Source of the DNA: Siphonodentalium dalli
Lineage: Eukaryota > Mollusca > Scaphopoda > Gadilida > Siphonodentaliidae
Direction: 5' to 3'
Assembly: GCA_032622095.1 (NCBI GenBank)
Contig: CP136063.1
Location: forward strand, 266,781,426 to 266,845,425
DNA: 64,000 nt
In this document: one piece after another, positions 23,103-37,600 of the stretch
Layout of the letters: the number at the start of each line of letters is the position of its first letter
Numbering within the stretch: position 1 is the first letter of the stretch
The notes under the pieces: model-generated
Databases searched by the model: none
Told to the model about the DNA's origin: nothing
Seen by the model: the letters and a program-made list of their open reading frames with translations, nothing else
Translations under genes and position numbers: made by a program

Positions 23103-24430
23103 TTTATTAATGGATTTGTTTTAGCAAACGTTGACCACAACTGAGCACATTATAAAAGAGAATAGTATATATTCTGAATCTTTTTCTTGCAATTACAGAT
23201 GCTCAGATATTGTCTTTCAATGTCCGCATCGTCTGCGGCGTAATGAATGGTAGTTCCACGCCGCTGATAGCTATAGTAAGCTTTGTAGAATTCCTAATTT
23301 GTAATGTTTTGGTGAGAATGCCATCGAGAACGGTTTTAGTAAGTATAGACCGAAAGATAGAACATTGCATACAACATTGTACATCCCAATTCATTTGACT
23401 TGTAAATTATATTTCTGACGATCTTCATGAATTGTTTATTACTCAGACACAATATTTACAACATGAGATGCGAGTGAGATAAATAGCATAACAAAACTAC
23501 ATAAATATCACCGCCGCAACATCAGTCTTTCGTAAGTTTCACCAAAACTAAGGTTGTGGTAGAACGAACTCGTGATCATAAATATTACACAGTCTTCAGC
23601 TGCGGTCTTACAAATATACGTAATGCATGTGGTAACTATGGGCAATCTAATATATACAGGTCGATAAATACAACAAATACCGGTATATAGACAGTATGTA
23701 TCCTACTGCAAAAAGCCTTACAGAAGTCTGTTATTGTAATATCTGACCCTGTTTAGTATTTCGAACTGAAGTGATAGAAACGCTCTTTATTCATTCCATT
23801 TTATGAATAATCTAATAATAAACGCTCTTTATCGTTTCATGGCGAAGAAACTTGATATTTCTTAATTCTATGATATGATTAGAAGTACCGGTATTCAATG
23901 TACGCGAATAAAGCATCTCACATATTTAAATACTTGGCCGTAGTCCACCAGTTCAATTCTTGGAACATCATTGATGTCATATCATTTTGTCTGGCAGAAT
24001 CAGAAAACATATCCAAAATCCGCTTTGGGGAAACTTTTCTACAGCTCTTTGGATAGAGTTCTATAAATTTATTTGTTGTTCCTTATTAGTTCAGTCAATC
24101 TGATGCAATGTATTTTGGTGTTTTTGAATGTGACAATACCCATATAATAACATCAAGAATCCCCATGGATTCCAGGACAAGAATATGTGAATAAAATGCT
24201 CATGGTTGGAATTTTTTTAACAAAACAAATCTGCCGATCACAAACGCTCAGTCGAGTTCCCTGTCTGCTAAATGTGGCCAAATAATAACATATCCAAAAT
24301 GTCCATGCGTTTCATGGAGGGAAAGACGTTACTTTTTGGGTAAAAACAAAACTTGTAAGAAAATGGTGTAAATTGAAATTCCGGGAACCAGGTCGACCAA
24401 CATGCATTCCCCAGGATTAAACTTCATCCA
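23103..24430. other. No gene recognised
   Basis: AT-rich. A possible splice acceptor at about 23199 precedes a short open stretch, but no family or donor supports an exon. The motif AAACGCTCTTTAT occurs twice near 23787 and 23821. Confidence 0.35.
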
Positions 24431-24499
24431 TTTTTTGTTTGTAATGATGACTGCTCCAACTATGTTGACGTTAACATGTGGCGGGGTATGTCCGATACC

Positions 24500-25300
24500 A
24501 GGCAATAATGTGCCCAAGATGGCCGCCATTTCCGGGAGTGCACTACCACACACTCCAATGTCGTCTAATAAAGTTATGTGACAGAAACCTGTAACAAAAA
24601 CGCATTGTTCTTGTTGCCATTGCATATGATATTCCTGTCATTTCATGCATAAATTGACTGTACAAATATCAAATGGCGGACAAAATGGCAACCGGAAGTA
24701 GTATAATGAGCACTTTGCGCTAAATTTACCAGATCATTCAGGGGGGAGTTGACTTTCGACCGTTGTTGGGACCCACCCACCCCCGCGTCCAATTTTTTTT
24801 CCGTTTTCGGCAGTTTTTTCCGACCATTTTTTGACACCCACCCCCCTTTTAACACTAAAACAGAGATTTGCGGGGGGGATTTACTGTACAAAGCTGCATA
24901 TGAATTTCTGTGCATACTATTAGTCATGGATGTTAACATTGACATGTAAATAGGAACAAGTCATTTTGGGGCCATTCGGGCAAAAAAAATGGCTGTCAGC
25001 AGCCATCTTGGATTTCAAAATTCAATCCATTAGCATGGGCTACAGGCTATACTGTTTGTCTGATCATCATGAAATTTGCCATTTATGTTAATATTGACAT
25101 ATAGATGTGTTTTAAGCCAAACTCATTGCAAAAACAGTCAAAAAGACTTGCAGGAAAAATATTTTTGAGTTGCGGAAAAAATTGTTTGTTGGTCCTATCG
25201 ACCACCCACCCACCCACCAAACTTTTTTCCACCCCTGGATCATTTCCATTTATGGCGTAAATGGCTAGTTTCGCCGCCATACATGATGTGCAAGCCTGTA
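24500..25300. repeat. Dispersed repeat with GCCATCTTGG-type units
   Basis: Blocks such as TTGACATGTAAATAGGAAC, AAGTCATTTTGG, CAGCAGCCATCTTGGATTTC and TAGCATGGGCTA recur in the same order at 44.3-45.0 kb, and related pieces lie at 52.1-52.9 kb. Non-coding. Confidence 0.7.
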
Positions 25301-25440
25301 CGCGAATAAAGCACACAAACTTGTGCCACAAACCAGCTACCAGCTGTCAATTCAATACACCCACAATTGTTTACAGATTTTTTGTATAATTTTATTTCGT
25401 ATTTAGTGATGTACCAGACAATGTCAAATTTTATTTCCAG

Positions 25441-25589
25441 TCTTTAAAATACGACTGCCATTATTTCATTGAGTACTTTGCTATGGATCTGCTAATGGAG
25501 GATGGTGTTTGTAAAGGAATTACTGCCCTTAGTCTGGAGGACGGAACGGTGCACAGACTGAAGGCTAACAACACTGTCATAGCTACAGG
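25441..25589 (+). CDS. SDHA: SDHA exon (succinate dehydrogenase flavoprotein subunit)
   Basis: A 149-bp open exon after a pyrimidine-rich acceptor ending TTATTTCCAG. It encodes [19 protein letters not shown], then [17 protein letters not shown], then [13 protein letters not shown]. This matches the FAD-binding domain of the mitochondrial complex II flavoprotein (family pattern SLRYDTSYFVEYFALDLL ... AKNTVVATGG). SDHA oxidises succinate to fumarate and passes electrons to the quinone pool at the inner mitochondrial membrane. The exon starts in phase 0 and ends after two bases of a Gly codon. The donor GTAGAA is weak. Neighbouring SDHA exons were not found, so introns are very long or this is a stray copy. 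Confidence 0.85.
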
Positions 25590-25594
25590 GTAGA

Positions 25595-26640
25595 ATTAGC
25601 ATAACTAGTCTAAATTAAGTGTCAACTGCTGTTCAGTGACGCAGAATAGTTGCAACATTTTCTGGGAGAAAGTTTATATCTTATGTTTGATTCACTAGGA
25701 AAACAACTGAATCGAACAAATGATAACATGCTTGAATATAACAAATAATTTGTTTGGACCATGGTTTAATAATCCTAGCATTTTACATGCATTATAACCA
25801 GTTTAATATGTACCATCTTAAGTTATGCCTGGTACTTACTTGGTTCGACATTCAATTTAAGTCCACATATTGGATCCAATTTGATATATTCAATATTCAA
25901 AACCATCCAACGAGTTTACCAAACCACGATACACTCGCTGAATGTAAAGTAATCATTATGGAACTTCTGTAACTATGAAATGAAACTCGTTTGCACTCAT
26001 GATCAGGGGGAATGAGCAGACGACAGACTGGCGAAAAGATAATATATATATATCTTTATTATCCTCCATATATGGAGATTCATATATAAATGTTTATATT
26101 ATGAGAACAAACACAATTTGGTACATAACACAGTGTATAAGAAATTTTAGATTACAAACATATCTACAACACATGTCTCAATATGTATGATGAACCAACT
26201 ACACATGCACATATACACACACTCACGCATTACATAAAGTATATATTCCATTCTACAGCCATATCATACTTACAGACAGAGAAATGGCATACTCCGAGAC
26301 GACCAAGCCGAAGTTGGACCCAAATCAGGGATCTCTCTCTCTCTCTCTGGAAGACCCACAAACGCCAATGCCTTTGTGCAGTCTTACCGACTCGGAGCCG
26401 ACCATTTCCCCAGCACCACTCATGTATATATATATACAGCCACATCGCACTTACAGACATACAGACGACAGTCAGACAAGCAGGCATACGAGACAAACAA
26501 ACAAACGGCAGACATACATACAGACAAATGTACTTACTGGTAAAACAATACACAGATACATGTGATATGAACAATTACAAACACGCTTATAACTGCATGT
26601 TATGATAGAGTTTATATGAAGGATTGTGAGATCTAGTCAG
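25595..26640. other. No gene; microsatellites
   Basis: Contains a short AT run near 26040, a CT run near 26332-26347 and a CAGACA-rich stretch near 26450-26530. No supported gene. Confidence 0.4.
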
Positions 26641-26706
26641 GACTTGGCGTCAGTCGATCAACATATACTCTCCAGAGAAATGCGGCTTTGTTCACGAAAA
26701 AGTCTA

Positions 26707-27618
26707 TTAGTTCATTTCTTCTTCGGGATCACAGTATATGTTTTCATGTAGACCTGTTAGTAGAACGCGCGTTTTGGATTCTACATCCAGTTTGTCATAC
26801 TGCATATAAATGTCTACATGAAACAAGTTTAGTAGCTCGACTTCAACGGTATTTCGATCGTCGCAAATGGAAGAACATTCGATTAAGGCATGTTTTACAA
26901 GATCTTTATGTTTGTTGTTACATAATACGCAGGTTTCTTCATTTGTTTCCAGGATACAAATAAGACGTGCAATAAGTAGATATGATTTTTTATGGGCTGG
27001 GTATATGCGACAATTTTCCCATAGCCGGGACATGCATAACGTTGGATGGACGGCAGAGAACCTGGCAAGTCGAGTATCCTCATTTACGCTCATGTCCCAA
27101 TATTCTCTATTAACATTTGACCATGATTCGTTTATGACACATTTCCATGTGGATTTCTTAGGGAATATTGAATTTTCGATGTAGTTTTCAAGAGCTTCGG
27201 TCATGTCATATTTGTTAAGAGTGTCAATGATGTCAGACATGTAACTTGATGATGAACATGTAGTGCCAACGAAGTACTGGTATAAGCGCGTGAGAAATAC
27301 TTGTTTCACAGTTTTAGAAGATTTTAAGTTGCACAAAGAACCGAAGAATGACATTTTACGTTTTTCGATAAGTGACACCATAGACGAGGTTCCGACTAAT
27401 CCTTGCGCAATAACCGTTTTTGTAGGACGGTGAAGGCCCTGGTAATACTTTAAACAAAATATGTGTGTTCGTTCCAGGCGATCAACGTGTTTTTGGTTCA
27501 AATTCCAGATAAGTTCAGACCCGTACAGCCCTTTAGGTATGACCACCGACGAATATATCAACGAGCAACGTGTTGGGGTCATACCACCCGGGTAAAGGCC
27601 GGCGTTGTTGAGCATCAT
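26707..27618 (-). pseudogene. LINE 2, C-terminal region of ORF2
   Basis: An open frame of 303 codons, 3' of the RT. It shows the post-RT block YGSELIWNLNQKHVDRLER, then SLIEKRKMSFFGSL, a long alpha-rich region and a late Cys/His cluster (CVLCNNKHKDLVKHALIEC; CX2CX7HX4C). The cluster fits the C-terminal zinc-knuckle-like motif of some non-LTR elements. The frame is broken upstream, so the protein is not whole. It matches the relic at 2168-2615. Confidence 0.82.
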
Positions 27619-28640
27619 AAACGTGCTACGAGTCTTATCGCATATATATGCTCAGTGAATATTCCATTAAAGTCATACTTATCAATATAAATGCCCAAAT
27701 GAGTTATGTTAGTGGTTTCTTTGACATCTGATGTACCAAGGTTCCAAAGTCTATCCTGACGCGAAAATTCGGATTTGGTTTCATTAAATACCACTACAGC
27801 GCATTTATTTGGGTTATATCGATACTGCCATTTGTTACTGTAATCGTAGCAAATATCACATAGTGCTGATTAACCAGATTTGCTGAGAGACAGCAGAACC
27901 ATATCGTCTGCATGTGTCGGAGACGTACAATTTACACCGAGCATGTTTAAGCCAAACGGCGAGTTTGCAAGGATATGTATCAATTCGTCAACGTAGATCA
28001 TATAGTACAAAGGGGAGAGGATACTCCCTGCCTGGCTCCCTGTCGCACATCAAACCACGTTGTTATGACGAATAGAACAGGTTACATTGATCAGAAGCTC
28101 GCGAATCAATCGAAATAAGTTTCCTCTGAATCCACATGTGTGCAATTTGTATAACAATCCGTTAACCCAGACGGTATCGAACGCTTTCCATGCAGACGTC
28201 TAAAAATAGGCTATACAGCTTTTGTTTACTATCGGATACATATGCAATACATTCTTTCATTACATATGCCGTCATTGTTGCGCTTATGCCCTTTTGGAAA
28301 CCGTGCTGAAGCGGATGTACATTAAGTAATTTTGGGGCGTATAATTCTATTCTAGCTTGTAAAATCTTTTCGAGTAACTTGTATAAAGTGGGCATCAGCG
28401 TTATAGCTCTGTAACTATCAAAGTCAGTTCTGGATTTTGAACCGCCTTTGTATAGTGTTATGATTACACCACGTTTAATCTGTGAAGGGATAATTTGTGT
28501 TTGAATCATGACTGTCATAAGATTAGATACCGTTTGAGTTAACTTCTGGCTTCCATATATCAGGTGTTCATTCGATATGGCATCCCAACCGGTTGCTTTT
28601 CCAACACTCAGGCTACGATAAGCAGAAAGTAATTCAAGTG
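27619..28640 (-). pseudogene. LINE 2, reverse transcriptase, frameshifted
   Basis: RT blocks are readable in several frames. At 28162-28518 they are KRGVIITLYKGGSKSRTDFD, YRAITLMPTLYKLLEKI and HGFQKGISATMTAY. Near 27900-28020 they are SPLYYMIYVDELI and THADDMVLLS (catalytic A-D-D). Near 27780-27850 is a YNPNKCAVVVF block. Stops and frame changes between these blocks show decay. Confidence 0.8.
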
Positions 28641-30012
28641 GAGTTACACAAAAGAGTATGTCATTACAATTATCATCATGCTGATCGCTCGTGGTTTTTC
28701 GCGTAACAAATTCCTTGACATAGTTGAAGTGCTGTGTGTCAAACTCGGGTCTATATAGCGGCGAATATAATTTTTCAAAGTAAGATGCCCATCCTTCTGA
28801 AATTTCGTGATCATGGCGAAGAGTCTGTCCCTCATATGAAAAATATGCATTCTTATCGATGTGATTTTTCTGACGTTTCGTATGTAAAATGCGGAATAAA
28901 TAGTTCTGATCAATTTGAGCACGTTTATCGATTTAATCGTTTTGTTCGGCCAGGTATTTACTAGAGGCTTTTCTATATTCTCTACGGAAGTCACATTTCG
29001 CATGTTTATAATTTATATAACTTTCCAAATGAGTATCTGCGCGAGGCCTGCCTTCATTCACCCAATATTGCCGAAGAGTCCGCATATTTGCATGCATAAT
29101 TTTCAAATTTTCGTTCCAGAAGGGTTTCAGGTATTTTTTGAATTTCTTTTTTGGCAGGGTTGTTTTAGATGCATTTGATATTGCACTTACTATTGAATCG
29201 TATAATATACATGGATCGGTTTCCTGTTGATCTAATTGGTCAAATGAGTTCAATTCTGAATCAAGAATTCGGTTGTAATGTTCAAGAATTTCAGGGTGAT
29301 ATTTGGCCTTTTTCCAATCTACAATGCCGTGTCCGTCAATGTCTGATTTAACTACATGTCGATCTCGTAATTCAATGCTTATGCTCAGAGTAACTGGTCT
29401 GTGTTTGGACACATTGATGGCATCATCATCTAAAACGCGCACCTCTCGAATGAAAGGAATAAGGGTGTGTGGGATCATAATGTGATCAACTATCGTTCCT
29501 TCGTGTAGGCCATCACCAAAAGGGACGCATGTCGTACGCGGACAATCATGACAAAAAGTATGGTTCACAGACACCATTTCGATTCGCTTGACAAGTTTTC
29601 TGAATGCCATGTTTCGGTCATCGGATTTCTCAAATTGGCCATTAAAGTCCCCCATTACTATTACATTGCCGTATGGTTTGTACATATCACAAACGTCGCC
29701 AAGAGTCTTCGTGTATTCGTCGTAAAATTCGACCGAGTAATTTGTAGAAGGCAGGTAAATCTGCAATAGGTACAAAAACATTCATCTGTTATTCTTATTT
29801 GTATTCCTATTATTCAATCGTCGTCAATTGCAAGAGGGCTTATTCGTTCAGAAATTCTTGTGTGCCATAACAGTGCAACCCCGCCACTCGGTCTCCCTCT
29901 TTTATTGGGGATCCTTTGGCGGGAATCACAAACTGCATGGTATTCATAATACTTGTCGAGCGAACCAAGAAATTTGTATCACATTGATAAAGCCAGTGTT
30001 CACTTAGACCTA
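28641..30012 (-). pseudogene. LINE 2, AP endonuclease and linker
   Basis: The frame at 28933-29781 carries VIVMGDFNGQF, VDHIMIP and SKHRPVTLSI, the metal-binding and His motifs of APE-type endonucleases, followed by a basic linker. The N-terminal endonuclease motif LSEHWLYQCDTNFL is in another frame at about 29950-30005. The element is cut at about 30012, where a TTAA-type MITE starts. Confidence 0.82.
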
Positions 30013-30131
30013 TTATGGGGTTCCTACTCATTGGAGGAAAATGTTCGGATAATAAACGACCATAGATCGTTTGTTGAGCTTTTCCTACGTGATAACTACT
30101 CGCCAATGAGTTTTTAGTATATAAATTGTTA
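30013..30131. mobile_element. TTAA MITE family P, truncated copy
   Basis: Palindromic core ATGTTCGGATAATAAACGACC followed by its approximate inverse, then an AATGAGT-TAGTATA right end and TTAA at 30128-30131. The left end is missing; it abuts LINE 2. Confidence 0.65.
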
Positions 30132-30273
30132 ATATTCTTCTGAGTAGCTGCCTTTGGAAATGTTCAGACAATAAGTTAAAACACGACCATATAAAGTTTG
30201 TTGAACTTATTATCTGAACATTTCATATAGAGAAATGTTCATCCATGAGTATGTTCGTATAGAAAGTGTTAAA
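30128..30273. mobile_element. TTAA MITE family P, second copy
   Basis: Core AATGTTCAGACAATAAGTT with the inverse AACTTATTATCTGAACATTT at about 30157-30222. The right end has GTATAGAAAGTGTTAA at about 30258-30273. It is adjacent to the previous copy and may share its TTAA. Confidence 0.65.
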
Positions 30274-30684
30274 CCCCGGTGCCACTACACTTTATCATTT
30301 ATCGGTTATATTACAACGAGCACATGTCTGAAATTCACATTACGATACAAGTTGGCACGATATCCGCCAATACGCATATATAATATAGGAACGTGCATTA
30401 GAAAGCGTTCAACTGTGACAAATTAATTAAGATTACCGACACTGAACTGACATTTCTATTGAAAGTATATCCAGTTTTTTTAAAGAAGCAAATTGCGTAT
30501 TAAAAACCCCAGCCATTATCTGCCATATGATTTTTTTTTCAAAGGCTATATATGGTCCTCATGGAAATGTAACTCCATGAAACGATCACTAACTCGGATG
30601 GATCATGATATAGGTAGGAATAGCTGAACGGCCTTAACACTTTCATGACGGGAGCTGCGCTGGTGCAGCATTAAAGACCATGTA

Positions 30685-30832
30685 ACAGTGCATTATCTTA
30701 TATATGCGAGTCTCCCATAGGGAGCATCGCATATATGAGAATGCACTGGCTTACAAGATCAAGATTCTCTTACATGTGCGAGGCGCCGCCCTATGGGAGA
30801 CTCGCATATGTAATAGAATGCATTGGCACAGG
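30685..30832. repeat. Double-hairpin repeat, diverged copy
   Basis: Two palindromes (about 30686-30750 and 30762-30827), each with arms like GCATTATCTTATATATGCGA. They are diverged relatives of the hairpins at 40.0 and 63.4 kb. TTAA-type outer termini are not visible here. Confidence 0.7.
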
Positions 30833-31611
30833 GTATTCGCAAAATTTCAGGAAGCCCATCAAAGGGCTAAAGGACTTTGCTTGGCAGGAGTAGTCAAATG
30901 TTTGGTTGAGTCTTCAGAAAATATATTAAGGGAATAAAAGATGAAGAATTATGTGAAATTTAATAATTATCATTTTTTTTAATTAAATAAAAAAAAACTG
31001 CACATGACAATTTAGTGGTGAATAAATAATAAAATTATTGTATCACAATGTTTTAACAAATTCATATATATATCATAATTGAGGTGAGTTGATCGAATGA
31101 AGTGAGCAGATTAAGTCAGTAGATTTCTATATTCTATTAGTGAAAAAGAATAAATGGAATTTTATTAAATAATTAGGAAAAATTGCCAAATCGACTTGAA
31201 TTATGAAATATAAAGAGCCTGATCTTTAATTTAGTTGGACATTGTATTTAAACTTTATAGATATCAATAAACTTTGAAAACTGAACTTATTTACAGTGAC
31301 ATGCATGAGCATTGCAAAATGACATATACAATCACATTAAGTTGCATACAACACTGAACTCTAAATAAGCGGTTGTAGTTACCACTTTAGTCATAAACTT
31401 TGAGTGTAAAGATGATGAATGTTTTAATTAATTTAACAATATTTTATCTTTTGTCAGTTTATGGAATGATATGTGCTTAATGTGCAATGATAAACCAGAA
31501 TGATTGTTAGTAAAATGTGACCATACGAAATATTTAGAATATGTTATGATGAAAAATATAAACGTGAACAGAATAAAAATTTAAAGTTGCAATTTTGAGA
31601 CCGTGAATACA
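30833..31611. other. AT-rich sequence, no gene
   Basis: Very AT-rich and without repeats or coding signal. It leads into the satellite. Confidence 0.4.
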
Positions 31612-34600
31612 AGTACCGTACACAAATCTCTATATATAACGATAGATATGTAACATGAAGTACCGTACACACATCTCTATATATAACGATAGATATGTAA
31701 CATGAAGTACCGTACACACATCTCTATATATAACGATAGATATGTAACATGAAGTACCGTACACAAATCTCTATATATAACGATAGATATGTAACATGAA
31801 GTACCGTACACACATCTCTATATATAACGATAGATATGTAACATGAAGTACCGTACACAAATCTCTATATATAACGATAGATATGTAACATGAAGTACCG
31901 TACACACATCTCTATATATAACGATAGATATGTAACATGAAGTACCGTACACACATCTCTATATATAACGATAGATATGTAACATGAAGTACCGTACACA
32001 CATCTCTATATATAACGATAGATATGTAACATGAAGTACCGTACACACATCTCTATATATAACGATAGATATGTAACATGAAGTACCGTACACACATCTC
32101 TATATATAACGATAGATATGTAACATGAATCTCTATATATAACGATAGATATGTAACATGAAGTACCGTACACACATCTCTATATATAACGATAGATATG
32201 TAACATGAAGTACCGTACACACATCTCTATATATAACGATAGATATGTAACATGAAGTACCGTACACACATCTCTATATATACGATAGATATGTAACATG
32301 AAGTACCGTACACACATCTCTATATATAACGATAGATATGTAACATGAAGTACCGTACACACATCTCTATATATAACGATAGATATGTAACATGAAGTAC
32401 CGTACACACATCTCTATATATAACGATAGATATGTAACATGAAGTACCGTACACACATCTCTATATATAACGATAGATATGTAACATGAAGTACCGTACA
32501 CACATCTCTATATATAACGATAGATATGTAACATGAATCTCTATATATAACGATAGATATGTAACATGAAGTACCGTACACACATCTCTATATATAACGA
32601 TAGATATGTAACATGAAGTACCGTACACACATCTCTATATATAACGATAGATATGTAACATGAAGTACCGTACACACATCTCTATATATAACGATAGATA
32701 TGTAACATGAAGTACCGTACACACATCTCTATATATAACGATAGATATGTAACATGAATCTCTATATATAACGATAGATATGTAACATGAATCTCTATAT
32801 ATAACGATAGATATGTAACATGAAGTACCGTACACACATCTCTATATATAACGATAGATATGTAACATGAAGTACCGTACACACATCTCTATATATAACG
32901 ATAGATATGTAACATGAATCTCTATATATAACGATAGATATGTAACATGAATCTCTATATATAACGATAGATATGTAACATGAAGTACCGTACACACATC
33001 TCTATATATAACGATAGATATGTAACATGAAGTACCGTACACAAATCTCTATATATAACGATAGATATGTAACATGAAGTACCGTACACACATCTCTATA
33101 TATAACGATAGATATGTAACATGAAGTACCGTACACACATCTCTATATATAACGATAGATATGTAACATGAATCTCTATATATAACGATAGATATGTAAC
33201 ATGAATCTCTATATATAACGATAGATATGTAACATGAAGTACCGTACACACATCTCTATATATAACGATAGATATGTAACATGAAGTACCGTACACACAT
33301 CTCTATATATAACGATGGATATGTAACATGAAGTACCGTACACACATCTCTATATATAACGATAGATATGTAACATGAAGTACCGTACACACATCTCTAT
33401 ATATAACGATAGATATGTAACATGAAGTACCGTACACACATCTCTATATATAACGATAGATATGTAACATGAAGTACCGTACACACATCTCTATATATAA
33501 CGATAGATATGTAACATGAAGTACCGTACACACATCTCTATATATAACGATAGATATGTAACATGAAGTACCGTACACACATCTCTATATATAACGATAG
33601 ATATGTAACATGAAGTACCGTACACACATCTCTATATATAACGATGGATATGTAACATGAAGTACCATACACACATCTCTATATATAACGATAGATATGT
33701 AACATGAAGTACCGTACACAAATCTCTATATATAACGATAGATATGTAACATGAAGTACCGTACACACATCTCTATATATAACGATAGATATGTAACATG
33801 AAGTACCGTACACACATCTCTATATATAACGATAGATATGTAACATGAAGTACCGTACACACATCTCTATATATAACGATGGATATGTAACATGAAGTAC
33901 CGTACACACATCTCTATATATAACGATAGATATGTAACATGAAGTACCGTACACACATCTCTATATATAACGATGGATATGTAACATGAAGTACCGTACA
34001 CACATCTCTATATATAACGATAGATATGTAACATGAAGTACCGTACACACATCTCTATATATAACGATAGATATGTAACATGAAGTACCGTACACACATC
34101 TCTATATATAACGATAGATATGTAACATGAAGTACCGTACACACATCTCTATATATACGATAGATATGTAACATGAAGTACCGTACACACATCTCTATAT
34201 ATAACGATAGATATGTAACATGAAGTACCGTACACACATCTCTATATATAACGATAGATATGTAACATGAAGTACCGTACACACATCTCTATATATAACG
34301 ATAGATATGTAACATGAAGTACCGTACACACATCTCTATATATAACGATAGATATGTAACATGAAGTACCGTACACACATCTCTATATATACGATAGATA
34401 TGTAACATGAAGTACCGTACACACATCTCTATATATAACGATACATATGTAACATGAAGTACCGTACACACATCTCTATATATAACGATAGATATGTAAC
34501 ATGAATCTCTATATATAACGATAGATATGTAACATGAAGTACCGTACACAAATCTCTATATATAACGATAGATATGTAACATGAAGTACCGTACACAAAT

Positions 34601-37600
34601 CTCTATATATAACGATAGATATGTAACATGAAGTACCGTACACACATCTCTATATATAACGATAGATATGTAACATGAAGTACCGTACACACATCTCTAT
34701 ATATAACGATAGATATGTAACATGAAGTACCGTACACACATCTCTATATATAACGATAGATATGTAACATGAATCTCTATATATAACGATAGATATGTAA
34801 CATGAAGTACCGTACACAAATCTCTATATATAACGATAGATATGTAACATGAAGTACCGTACACAAATCTCTATATATAACGATAGATATGTAACATGAA
34901 GTACCGTACACACATCTCTATATATAACGATAGATATGTAACATGAAGTACCGTACACACATCTCTATATATAACGATAGATATGTAACATGAAGTACCG
35001 TACACACATCTCTATATATAACGATAGATATGTAACATGAAGTACCGTACACACATCTCTATATATAACGATAGATATGTAACATGAATCTCTATATATA
35101 ACGATAGATATGTAACATGAAGTACCGTACACAAATCTCTATATATAACGATAGATATGTAACATGAAGTACCGTACACAAATCTCTATATATAACGATA
35201 GATATGTAACATGAAGTACCGTACACACATCTCTATATATAACGATAGATATGTAACATGAAGTACCGTACACAAATCTCTATATATAACGATAGATATG
35301 TAACATGAAGTACCGTACACACATCTCTATATATAACGATAGATATGTAACATGAAGTACCGTACACAAATCTCTATATATAACGATAGATATGTAACAT
35401 GAAGTACCGTACACACATCTCTATATATAACGATAGATATGTAACATGAATCTCTATATATAACGATAGATATGTAACATGAAGTACCGTACACAAATCT
35501 CTATATATAACGATAGATATGTAACATGAAGTACCGTACACAAATCTCTATATATAACGATAGATATGTAACATGAAGTACCGTACACACATCTCTATAT
35601 ATAACGATAGATATGTAACATGAAGTACCGTACACAAATCTCTATATATAACGATAGATATGTAACATGAAGTACCGTACACAAATCTCTATATATAACG
35701 ATAGATATGTAACATGAAGTACCGTACACACATCTCTATATATAACGATAGATATGTAACATGAATCTCTATATATAACGATAGATATGTAACATGAAGT
35801 ACCGTACACAAATCTCTATATATAACGATAGATATGTAACATGAAGTACCGTACACAAATCTCTATATATAACGATAGATATGTAACATGAAGTACCGTA
35901 CACACATCTCTATATATAACGATAGATATGTAACATGAATCTCTATATATAACGATAGATATGTAACATGAAGTACCGTACACAAATCTCTATATATAAC
36001 GATAGATATGTAACATGAAGTACCGTACACAAATCTCTATATATAACGATAGATATGTAACATGAAGTACCGTACACACATCTCTATATATAACGATAGA
36101 TATGTAACATGAAGTACCGTACACAAATCTCTATATATAACGATAGATATGTAACATGAAGTACCGTACACAAATCTCTATATATAACGATAGATATGTA
36201 ACATGAAGTACCGTACACACATCTCTATATATAACGATAGATATGTAACATGAAGTACCGTACACAAATCTCTATATATAACGATAGATATGTAACATGA
36301 AGTACCGTACACAAATCTCTATATATAACGATAGATATGTAACATGAAGTACCGTACACACATCTCTATATATAACGATAGATATGTAACATGAATCTCT
36401 ATATATAACGATAGATATGTAACATGAAGTACCGTACACAAATCTCTATATATAACGATAGATATGTAACATGAAGTACCGTACACAAATCTCTATATAT
36501 AACGATAGATATGTAACATGAAGTACCGTACACACATCTCTATATATAACGATAGATATGTAACATGAAGTACCGTACACAAATCTCTATATATAACGAT
36601 AGATATGTAACATGAAGTACCGTACACACATCTCTATATATAACGATAGATATGTAACATGAAGTACCGTACACAAATCTCTATATATAACGATAGATAT
36701 GTAACATGAAGTACCGTACACACATCTCTATATATAACGATAGATATGTAACATGAAGTACCGTACACACATCTCTATATATAACGATAGATATGTAACA
36801 TGAATCTCTATATATAACGATAGATATGTAACATGAAGTACCGTACACAAATCTCTATATATAACGATAGATATGTAACATGAAGTACCGTACACAAATC
36901 TCTATATATAACGATAGATATGTAACATGAAGTACCGTACACACATCTCTATATATAACGATAGATATGTAACATGAAGTACCGTACACACATCTCTATA
37001 TATAACGATAGATATGTAACATGAAGTACCGTACACACATCTCTATATATAACGATAGATATGTAACATGAAGTACCGTACACACATCTCTATATATAAC
37101 GATAGATATGTAACATGAAGTACCGTACACACATCTCTATATATAACGATAGATATGTAACATGAAGTACCGTACACAAATCTCTATATATAACGATAGA
37201 TATGTAACATGAAGTACCGTACACACATCTCTATATATAACGATAGATATGTAACATGAAGTACCGTACACACATCTCTATATATAACGATACATATGTA
37301 ACATGAAGTACCGTACACACATCTCTATATATAACGATAGATATGTAACATGAAGTACCGTACACACATCTCTATATATAACGATAGATATGTAACATGA
37401 AGTACCGTACACACATCTCTATATATAACGATAGATATGTAACATGAAGTACCGTACACACATCTCTATATATAACGATAGATATGTAACATGAAGTACC
37501 GTACACACATCTCTATATATAACGATAGATATGTAACATGAAGTACCGTACACAAATCTCTATATATAACGATAGATATGTAACATGAAGTACCGTACAC

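Noticed and set aside
23199-23398. Possible exon after an AG acceptor, 62 codons on +
   Set aside because: No family resemblance, no good donor, and an equally long frame on the other strand.
26183-26605. 140-codon plus frame and 114-codon minus frame
   Set aside because: Driven by microsatellite-like CT and ACAG repeats; no domain.
32180-34549. Several minus-strand open frames of 66-86 codons with repeated YLSLYIEM and VCTVLHVTY motifs
   Set aside because: They are translations of the 47-bp satellite; the unit length shifts the frame, and the same peptide recurs in every phase. No gene.
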